Assembly (NCBI GenBank): GCA_013399875.1
Contig: VXAZ01008015.1
Location: 105,934 to 169,933, forward strand
Direction of reading: 5' to 3'
DNA from: Gymnorhina tibicen
Lineage: Eukaryota > Chordata > Aves > Passeriformes > Artamidae
DNA: 64,000 nucleotides
The first letter of the stretch is position 1. Each line of letters begins with the position of its first letter. The notes under the pieces were generated by a model, which saw nothing but the letters and a program-made list of their open reading frames with translations, did not search any database and was not told the origin of the DNA. The position numbers and the translations under genes are program-made. Positions 55,801 to 64,000 of this stretch are shown in pieces.

Positions 55801-57196
55801 AGTATCCAGCAGCCAGGCCAGGAGGACACAGGAGCACAGCAGGCACCATCCCATGAGGACACTGGTGTTTCCCTGCTGGAAGGGATCAGTTCCAGAGTGT
55901 GCCTGTTTCCAGACCCTTCTCTGCTTGCTGCCCCTACGGAGAAGAACCCGGCTGTGCTCCCTGCTGCGATGGGATGGTGACACTGGGACCAGGGCACTGG
56001 GACCAGCTGAGGAAACATTAAACCTCAGTGGGCCCTGCTGCAAGGGCCACTGTGGAGATGCACTTCTGCTGCTCTGTGGGAGAGGCAACGTCTCGAGGAG
56101 CCATCAGCAGACACGGGCAGCGTGTGTGCTCCTGTCCACAGAATTCCAGAGAGGTGTGGGTGGGAAGGGACCTTAAAACTCATCTTGTCCCACCCCCTGC
56201 CATGGGCAGGGACACCTTACACTAGATCAGGTTGCTCCAAGCTCCATCTCCAGTGGGCACAGGAGAATCACTGGTTCTGATACGTGGCAGTCTCCAGGGA
56301 CAGAGGACAGTAATCTGGTACGACACAGGCTGAGGACACTGCTCATCTTTTGCCTCAAAGGTCCTGCAGCCCCTCGGGATGCCCCAGGTTAAGGAGCTGC
56401 TCTCAGCACTGTAACACCACGGTTCTGGGATCCCCAAAAGCAGGGACGGGTATCTGGGGACTCGCAGCAGGATCCCAGCAGTATTTGTAGGATCCTGCAG
56501 AGGGGGCAGAGGAAGGGAGCTTGGAACTGGATCACTCCCAGCCAGATCCTGTTCTGCTGCCCCTCCCTGGAGGTGACACTTGGGTCCGAACATACACCAG
56601 AGACACCCTCAGCAATAGTGGATCTGCAGACAGGCTGGGGGTGATGCTTCAGCACTTCTCAGGAGGCTTTCCATCAGCACAAGGGCCAGAAGAGGACCAC
56701 ATCTCCTTCCCATTATCCCTCAGACATGAGGAGATTCCATGCCAGTTCCCCAGGGTCAACCACATTTAGTGTGGCCAAAGCCAGCCCCAGCTCCAAGCAC
56801 TGCATGGGATGTGCCATCTCCTGCCTCCACTGCTGGGAGAGGCCCTTCTCCTGCTCCAATCCTAAACATCTGGACACAGACCAGAGGACCCAGCCTGGCC
56901 TTTCCCTGGAGTAGGGACGGACTAAGTCTTTGCGTGGGTGCTGGCTGAGGTCAGTCCCGACAGCTTGGACAGCCCCTGTGTCCTGGGATGATCCGTGTTC
57001 CTGCCAGGCTGCGGGGTCTGGAGAGATCCTGAGCAGCCCATGCCCAGGAAGCAGAGAAGGGGTCAGGGAAGGGGTGGTACTCACTGCACAAGAAGCAGGA
57101 CTTGTGGAAGCTGTTGCCTTCACACTGCACCTCCTCAGCGAAGTACACGGCCTTCTGGCACACCCCACACTTCTTCCCTCCTCCCCAGTTTGGCAT
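49893..57196 (-). CDS. CSRP1: Cysteine and glycine-rich protein 1 (two-LIM protein CRP1)
   Basis: CRP1 binds alpha-actinin and zyxin on actin bundles and acts as a cofactor for SRF/GATA in smooth muscle. Coding exons: 57085-57196 (ATG 57194-57196), 52701-52869, 52155-52281, 50263-50356 and 49893-49969 (stop TGA 49893-49895). They total 579 nt, or 192 aa. LIM1 starts at [10 protein letters not shown] (Cys10, Cys13) and continues through [10 protein letters not shown]. It is followed by the nuclear-localisation-like KKYGPK and the glycine-rich [12 protein letters not shown]2 starts [20 protein letters not shown] (Cys118, Cys121) and continues [19 protein letters not shown], with the second Gly-rich motif [10 protein letters not shown] near the C-terminus. 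Residues match human CSRP1 except in the linker ([10 protein letters not shown]). It is type 1 rather than CSRP2 or CSRP3 by the linker and neighbours. Confidence 0.97.
52467..52540. repeat. (ATCCC)n pentanucleotide microsatellite
   Basis: About 14 near-perfect ATCCC units in a CSRP1 intron. Confidence 0.97.
53610..53960 (-). mobile_element. CR1 LINE 3' end
   Basis: Starts CATAGAATCACAGACTGGTG. It includes TCCAACCTGGTCTTGAACAC and, further in, a TTTCAGTTTAAAACCATCC block, in minus orientation. It lies in CSRP1 intron 2 and is more diverged than the copies near TNNI1. Confidence 0.93.
56138..56248 (-). mobile_element. CR1 LINE 3' fragment
   Basis: CAGAATTCCAGAGAGGTGTG through CCCACCCCCTGCCATGGGCA to AGGTTGCTCCAAGCTCC, minus orientation, in a CSRP1 intron. 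Confidence 0.88.
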
Positions 57197-59134
57197 CCTG
57201 CAGGAGAAAGCACAGTCAGGAACAGGGGCAGGGCTCTGCGGGGCCAGGATGGGGCAGGTGGAGCAGGCCCCGAGCTCCAGCAGCTTTCCCACATCCACGC
57301 GAGCAGAGAGCACCCACCGTGTTTGCGGGGTGCACAGACTGCAGGGCTGGCAGTGAGCAGAACCAGCACAACTCAGGGAGCCAGCACCCAGCAGTGCCAG
57401 CTGCCTCCCAGGGACCACGGGTCCTTCTGCCAGGAGCAGCACAAATCCCCGTCTTGGAGCCGTGGGACCTCACAGCTCCTGTCAGTGCCAGGAAAAGGGA
57501 GGAAGCAGGACAATGCTGGGAGACGGCGCTCACAGAGTCGCCCAGGCGCCTCCTCAGGTCACAGCCCTGCTGTCACCCTGTGCCATGGCCGGGGGGACTG
57601 ACACTGGGCCTTGGTGCTGGAGTGACAGCTGTCACCCACCTGGACACAGTCCCAGCTTCTCCTCCCTGACCAACTCTTCCATCTCAGCCACTGCAGGGCA
57701 GGGGACAGTCAGGGCTGACCCCTGACCCCACCAAACCCTGGGCTCTGGCACCGTGTCCCACAGCACCATCAGCTCCTGCCTTGCGGGGCCAACCCCTCCC
57801 AGGCACCCCCTGCACTCCGGTATCTCAGTCTCCTCCAGGACTGCAGGCAGAGTCACGCCGCCTGGAGAATCTGAAATCAAGAACACAGTGCAGGGAAAAG
57901 ACCTGAGCCCCAGCCTAAGCCACCATCCAGCTCCTCAGCAGGCTGTAAATGCCTCTGTTTCTCTTCTCTTTCCACAGACACATCTGTGTCTGATGAGACA
58001 CCATCAAGAGGCCCCTAGATTTGCAGATAACCCCAAAAGAATGAGTTCCTTACATGAGCAGCAGAGCTCCAGCCCAGAGCTCCAGCCCACAGGGGCCTTG
58101 ACACTTGCGAAGACCAGGTCAACATAAACCTCAAGACACTCACACAACAAAGTCCTGCAAGGAGATTCTGAGGGTCCCAGGCTGGTTGAGTGTGGCCAAG
58201 AGGAAGCTAAGGAGGATCAAACAGCAACCTGGCGTTGCTACAAAGACAATAAAACACTTTTTGGAGGGGCCCAGTGATACAAGAAAGATCAATAGGCACA
58301 AGCTGCAGCTTGACCGGTCTCCAGGGGCCTCTTTCCATCAACACCTCAGTAATTCCCCATCCCGCTCCCACCTGGGGACAGGCAGCAAGAGTCACCATGT
58401 GCTTCCTGACCCCTGAACAGCTAAAGCAGCAGGACAAGGTCCCAAAACCAAACCCCACTTTCAGAGTACAAGATTTGCCAGCCCACCACGTGTGTAGGAT
58501 CTCATCACCTCCCTCAGCTCAGCTGTGCGGAGATGAGGAAGGGACCTGGGTCTGCCAGGGCACACCGGGAGCCTTGGAGCCCCCCCTGCAGCAGATCCAA
58601 GCCCCTGGGTCACCTCGGGCAGCTGAAGCCCCATCCCTGGGCCTGCAGTCCCAGCGGCTCTCCCAGCTGGGGAGGTGGGTGCTAAACCCAGCAGGACTGG
58701 AGGTTGTACAAACATCAAACAGAGATGGGGGAGCATGAAGGGCTCACAGGCACAGCAAAATCCCTGCACCACCCAAGTCATGGGGAAGTCGGGATCTTCC
58801 CTGTGTGAGAGGATTTTGTCAGGAAAAGGAAAACTGATCCCAGCCTGGTTACCAGGGCAGGGGTCAGGACAGGGGTCAGAGCTGACTTGCTGATCTCACT
58901 TTATCCCAGCCATGGCTCCCAGATGCCAGGAGGGTCTCAGTGCAGGACAGACAGACAGAGAAGTGGAGGGTGCCGGGAGCAGGGGCTGGGAAGGCTGTGC
59001 TGGCTCCCAGGAGCCGTGTTTGGGGTGCGATCACAGCAGCTGGGAAATCTCCTTTCCAAAGGCCCCACAGGCTGGGCTTCCCACGGTGCCAAACCCCTCC
59101 CAGCCTGGTTCCTCCAGTCCCAGCCTTTGGATTG

Positions 59135-59144
59135 CCTTAAAAGG
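59135..59144. promoter_or_regulatory. CSRP1: Perfect CArG box in CSRP1 intron 1
   Basis: CCTTAAAAGG fits the SRF consensus CC(A/T)6GG exactly. CSRP1 is a known smooth-muscle SRF target with a published CArG-dependent enhancer within the gene, so the position in the long first intron is apt. Binding here is inferred. Confidence 0.5.
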
Positions 59145-60684
59145 ACACAGGCTGTTTCTCTCCAGAGCCTGTTTTTTCCCCTCGATCAGAAGGAGGGCTT
59201 GACCTGGTTCAGGAGTTTCCTTGGAGGGCAGAAACATCCAGCAGCACCCCCTGCCAGCCCCTGAGCCCTGCATGCCGTGGGAGCCCACCAGCCCCTTCAG
59301 CCCCTGGGTCAGATGCCACCTCAGGAATGGCACATCACCAGCTACAACTTCTCTGGCTCCCCCAACCCTTTCCAACCACCACAGCTGGCAGACCCCGTCT
59401 CTGGGATTCCCCAGCCCTGGTTTTGGGGGCGGCCTCTTGCCAGCCCGTCCACAAGTGCCCCCCATGGTTTGGGACCAGCTGCTCCCCTTTGCCTCCACAG
59501 CACATTTGGTTCCCCTCAGAGCAGCAGCAGCGAAGGAAGAGGCTTTAACTGTCCTGAACATCAGGGCTCCCCTGCCCAAACCAAGACATTAGCAGTGGGG
59601 ACACCTTCCCCTGAGCTGCCTGGAAGCCTAAAGGAGGAGAAAAACTGCTTCTGGGTGAAGCTCATCTGACACTTGCCACAAGAGGAGTCCAAGCCCTTTT
59701 GCTGCTGATTTTCCTCAATCCACCATGGGAAGACTGCAGGTGTCTTCACTCAGTTTAAACGATGCCAGGTGATTTGAGTATCTCACCATGAAGCACAAAC
59801 ATAGCCCCAGCAAAGCCACATCCCAGCAAAACCTCCTGGCACACACCAGGATGGATTTTCTGAGGGGAGAGACCATGGAAATTAGTTTGTCCTGGGGATC
59901 CATGTGAGGGCTCACAGCTGGACACAGAGAAAGCCTGAGATAAGATTTAAGTTGCTGAGAATTCCCTGTTAGTCCACAACACAGCCCCCACATGCTGAGA
60001 GCCCAGCAGGCCACGCAGAGACCAGCGAGCAGTTTGTGCCATAGGCTGGCAGCAGCAGCAGCAGCAAAAAAAGGAATAGGAAAACCCTGCTCTGGGCGCC
60101 TGGACCTGACCAGCAAAGTCCTCACAACTGCCATCCAGACAGATCCATCCTCCCAGTTCCCTAAGCTGTGGCCGCTTTAAGACACGTCACAGTGTTTGCA
60201 ATCCTTTCAGCATTATTTTCAGAACACTTTGCATATTTTGCCCAATTGCAACACTTGGTGACCGCAGTCACACTTCTCCAGGTCACTCCGGGCCCCATGC
60301 AAAATAAGGAACAGGAGGTGACAGTCCTGCAGCCAATGACCTCACTGAGCACAGGCAAGGGGGACACCCAGGGCTGCCAAAAAGCCAAGATTATTCTCCT
60401 TCCCCTTGCAGCTCCACAGTCCATGGAGCACAACTCCCAGCAAACATATCCAGAGCCCTACAAACACCATCCTCAGTGCCAAGCAGGGCTTGGCCCTGGA
60501 GCCACTCCATCATCCACTACAGATAAGGGAAGAGGCCCCCAAAACCAAGATCCCATCCTTTAGCAGCAGCTGCACTGTGGGGAGCACAGACACAGGGAAG
60601 GCTTGTGCAGAACCACCCAAGGCTGACTCTTGCTGGAGATTAAACCCAATTCCAGAGTCTGATGTTACAGCAGTCCAGCTCTGG

Positions 60685-60815
60685 ACAAGACCAGCTTGGA
60701 TGGGGCTTGGAGCAACCTGAGATAGTGGAAGGTGCCCCTGCCTGTGGCAGGGGGTGGCACTGGGTAATCTTCAAGGTCCCTTCCAACCCCAGCCTGTCTG
60801 TGGTTCTGTGAAATC
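60685..60815 (+). mobile_element. CR1 LINE 3' fragment
   Basis: GGATGGGGCTTGGAGCAACC, AGGGGGTGGCACTGGGTAAT and GTCCCTTCCAACCCCAGCC then TGTGGTTCTGTGAAATC, plus orientation, in CSRP1 intron 1. Confidence 0.88.
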
Positions 60816-62787
60816 TGGGCTCAGACTCACCTGAGGTGCTGTGTTGCACCAGTCTGGAAGGCAGTGTAAGCTACACTGAACAACCAGGCATAAACCAGTA
60901 TGGAACCAGTACGTACTGGTGCTTCGGGATGTCACCACTGGCTGTAAGGGGAAGCAGTGAGCAGATGAAGCATCAGGAAGCAGAAACAGTCATCCTGGTT
61001 TTTGAGTGGGTTCAAAGGTCAATGTGTTCCTGCGACAGCCCCTGAGGCTGACACCCTCCACCCTGCCCTCGTGGCAGCAGCTGGGTGGGAACTGCTGGAG
61101 CTGGAGCCTGTGGCCGCGTGGATGCAGCTCCATGGCCATGGGAGCACTCAGGGCAGGGCAGGTCCTACCCCGTCACACTCTGAGGAACATCCCTGCAGAC
61201 ACCAGGATGTCAGCTGAACTATGCAACCTTCTGCAATAGCTGGAAAACCTTCCCATGTCTGTGCCCTACTAAAATCCTACAGTAATTAATTGCAGAGCAA
61301 TCACTTTGTGCTTGGAGATCACTGAGGAACAGGAAGCTCGTGCTGGCCCATATAAAAAGAGGGGTTTTTTTCCCAATTAGAGCATTAAAACAAGTGAATG
61401 ACAGAAGAGCACCATCAGTGCTGCACAAAATTCACTCCTAAGGATGTCCACAGCAGTCCAGGCAGAATTAATTCATGCCCTGGCAAAGGGAAAGTCAAAG
61501 GGGAGGAAGCCACAGCAGGAGCCCCAAGCCCTGGGGTCTGAGTAGTGCCTTCCAGTTTAGAGAGCAGCTGGCATGGCCATAAAATGGGCAGAAATTTGAA
61601 GCAGGAGGGACCCAGACAGATGAGACGTGGGCAGAGCAGAGAGGAACCAGCTCCCAGGGACACACCAGGAAACATCCCCTGGGAAAGCCTCGGGACACGG
61701 CACCAAGGGTTCAGAACCAGGACCTGCAGTTGGACCTATGGGGGACTCTGCCCCAGGCAAACAGGAACTGTCACGGAGCAGCTTTCCCATCACCTGGGCC
61801 CAGGTGGGAATAGCCCTACAAGGGGCAAGCAAGAACTGTCCCCTTGTCCCCTGCTGTGTCATGAGCTGGGAGAAGCAGTGACAAGAGGAGACTCTGGGCC
61901 ACCAACAGTGTAAACAAGGATAAGTGAAGGTCATGTGTGACCCAGTGATGTCAAACTGGTGAGCAAGAGCACAGGGACCTGAGGCTGGTGAGCTTGGAGG
62001 CATGGAAAAACACTGGGAATTACCAGGGAGAAATAACAGAACTGCCCCAGGAGATGCAGCTGGATCATGTCAGACACCTCTGAGGGCTTTGCTGGGACAG
62101 CAAGGAAGGAAGTCAGGAGGCTCTGAGCTCCAAAGTGATGCTCACATGGGGCTCATCTACTCTATGACTCTAAGAGCAGTCAGGCTTGACTCCATCAGCC
62201 ATCACAAATGATTCTGCTGCCAAGGCAGCCTCAGGTTGACTGTGCAGAGAAGGGGCCTAAGAGAGGCCAGCCCGGCGCTGAGCCACTGGCCAGACACGGC
62301 TCTCACAGCCACGGGCCTCTGCCTGTGCACACCCTGCTCCCAAGCCTGGCTTACAAAGGCTCCTTGGAAGCAGGGTCCTCCATGAAAATCCCAACTGGAT
62401 CCAGAGCAAACACAGCAGCATTTTCAGGGATGCTTAGAAAAGCTCCTGACTCCCGCTGGGATCAAGATCCATCACCTGACCGAGCTCACTCGAGCTTCCC
62501 CAAGGCCCTGAAGTGCCCCAGTGGGTCACATCCTCCCCACTTGGTGCTGCCTCCCAGGAGCAGGAGCCGAGCTCAGCTGCTCTGAGGCAGCGCTCAGGCA
62601 CTGCCATCCCGGCTGGACAGGCCCTGAGCCAGGGCGCAGCAGAGGCTGGCACAGAGCCCATGAGCCGCGGGAGCAGCACAGCCCTGAGCTGTGTGTGCAG
62701 CAGCGGCCCTGAGCTCCTTGGCAAGGGCTGAATCCTCCCCAGGGCCCAGGGCTCACCCACAGCACTGCACCTTGCCAGCCTCACCCC

Positions 62788-63230
62788 CAGCAGAATAATA
62801 GAACGTCCTGAGCTGGAATTGATCCTCAGGGATCACATCCAGCCCCTGGCCCTGCACAGACACCCCAACAATCCCACCCTGGGCATCCCAGAGAGCCTTG
62901 TCCAAACGCTCCTGGAGCTCTGGCAGCCTTGGGGCTGTGTCCATTCATTCCCTGGGGAGCCTGGGCAGTGCCCCAGCACCCTCTGGGGGAAGAGCCTTTC
63001 CCTGATCTCCAGCCTGAGCCTCCCCTGACACAGCTCCAGCCCTCCCCTGGCTCCTGTCCCTGCTCACAGAGAGCAGAGATTGAAGCTGTCCCTCCACTGC
63101 CCCTCGGCAGGAAGCTGCAGAGCCTGGGGAGCTCTGACCTCAGGCTCCTCTGCTGCAGCAGGAACAGACCAAATGACCACAGTTGCTCCTTGCAGGGCTC
63201 CTCCTCTCACCCTTCCCCAAGCTCTAGAGC
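62788..63230 (-). mobile_element. CR1-type LINE 3' fragment, other subfamily
   Basis: AGAACGTCCTGAGCTGGAAT, CATCCAGCCCCTGGCCCTGC, CCTTGTCCAAACGCTCCTGG and GGGAAGAGCCTTTCCCTGAT are a CR1 subfamily pattern in minus orientation. The subfamily differs from the TNNI1-side copies. Confidence 0.82.
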
Positions 63231-63857
63231 CAGGAGGAGCAGCGCCCAAAGTCAGCCTCAGCCCTCACACTATTTTAGCAGCAGCCCCTTCTCATGCAGC
63301 AAGAGACAGACACAAGATCTGATACAGGGACTTGGCAGCACCCGGGCCTTTTGCCCAGTGCTCCTGAAGCCCCTGCCACGGGCTGGGGGCTCTGAGAGTT
63401 GCAAAGCTGCACCTGGAGGTGTGCTCGAGCGTGTGCCCAGCCTGGTGCACACAGCAGTGCAGATCTCCTCTGGGAAGTGACCTGAGCCCACGGCTGAGCT
63501 GCCTCAGGCTCCCTGGAAATGAGCTTGACAGAGTGCAGTCGATCTGATGCAAGAGCTTTGGCTTCCGCATCCCGCCATGTGCGCGGTGCTCGGGCACTGG
63601 GAGCAGCCTCAGCGGGTCCCTCCGCTCCCGTGCCCACCCGACGGGCACACGGCGGGGCTGCGCCCCTCTCCAGCCCCGCATCTGCCGCGCTGCGACCCGC
63701 CGGGCTGGCGGGGGCGGCGGGGATGGGGCAGCCTGGGGGGATGGAGGGAGGGATGGAGGCAGCGCGGGGCTGGGGGAGAGGCAGCGCCGGGCACGGGCGG
63801 GGAGGCGGCTCCGCTGCGCCCGGCGGGACCCGGCGGCCGCCCCTGCTCCGCACCCAC

Positions 63858-64000
63858 CTGCGGCCGGGCCGGGGACGGTGCTGGGGCCGGTGCCTTTGCC
63901 GGTGCTGGTGCCGGTGCCGGGAGCCGCGCTGGGGCCGGCGGCGCTCGGCGCTTTTGTCGCTGGCGGGGCAGGGCGGGTCGCGGGGCGGCGGCGCTCGGCG
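63858..64000 (-). other. CSRP1: CSRP1 non-coding exon 1 and CpG-island promoter (continues past right edge)
   Basis: A consensus-like donor, GGCCGCAG|GTGGGT, ends the exon at 63858. The CSRP1 start-codon exon has an acceptor one base before its ATG (TCCTGCAG|G), so an upstream non-coding exon is required. The whole 63.6-64.0 kb stretch is CpG-dense. GGTGCCG-type repeats lie inside the exon. The transcription start is not fixed and may lie outside the window. Confidence 0.6.

Overview
This is vertebrate nuclear DNA, almost certainly from a bird and most likely a songbird (passerine). It has many CR1 LINE tails in both orientations, a SINE with a tRNA-Ile-like head and a CR1-like tail, an avian-type LTR element, high GC and short introns, as expected for a microchromosome. 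Five genes can be assembled exon by exon, and all lie on the minus strand. The order along the plus strand is TNNT2 (5' half only), LAD1, TNNI1, PHLDA3, CSRP1. This is the gene order I know from human 1q32, so it is conserved synteny.

Layout. 1-7.45 kb: promoter, non-coding first exon and the first ten coding segments of cardiac troponin T (TNNT2), which runs off the left edge. It includes an 11-nt micro-exon, an 18-nt exon and the 30-nt cassette exon known from chicken. 8.0-19.1 kb: LAD1 (ladinin 1), ten coding exons, 413 aa, with a 58-bp minisatellite in intron 1. 19.1-26.6 kb: intergenic, with a compact E-box/MEF2 cluster near 20.3 kb. 26.6-33.6 kb: slow skeletal troponin I (TNNI1), 187 aa, including a 4-nt micro-exon. 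35.7-37.5 kb: a nested mobile-element locus. An LTR element sits inside a tRNA-Ile SINE, carries a captured kinase-gene fragment (N-terminus of the TNIK/MINK1/MAP4K4 group), and is partly duplicated around a single N, which points to an assembly fault. 43.7-44.6 kb: PHLDA3 with a GC-rich promoter. 49.6-64.0 kb: CSRP1 (two-LIM protein), 192 aa, with a perfect CArG box in its long first intron and a GC-rich first exon at the right edge.

The genes share a muscle theme: two thin-filament troponin subunits and a LIM protein of smooth muscle and actin bundles. LAD1 (epithelial anchoring/cytoskeletal) and PHLDA3 (PH-domain repressor of AKT) lie between them. The rest is intron or intergenic DNA with CR1 copies and simple or tandem repeats. 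Splice sites, reading phase and family matches agree across the coding segments of four genes. The LAD1 last exon, the PHLDA3 C-terminus and the non-coding first exons are less certain.
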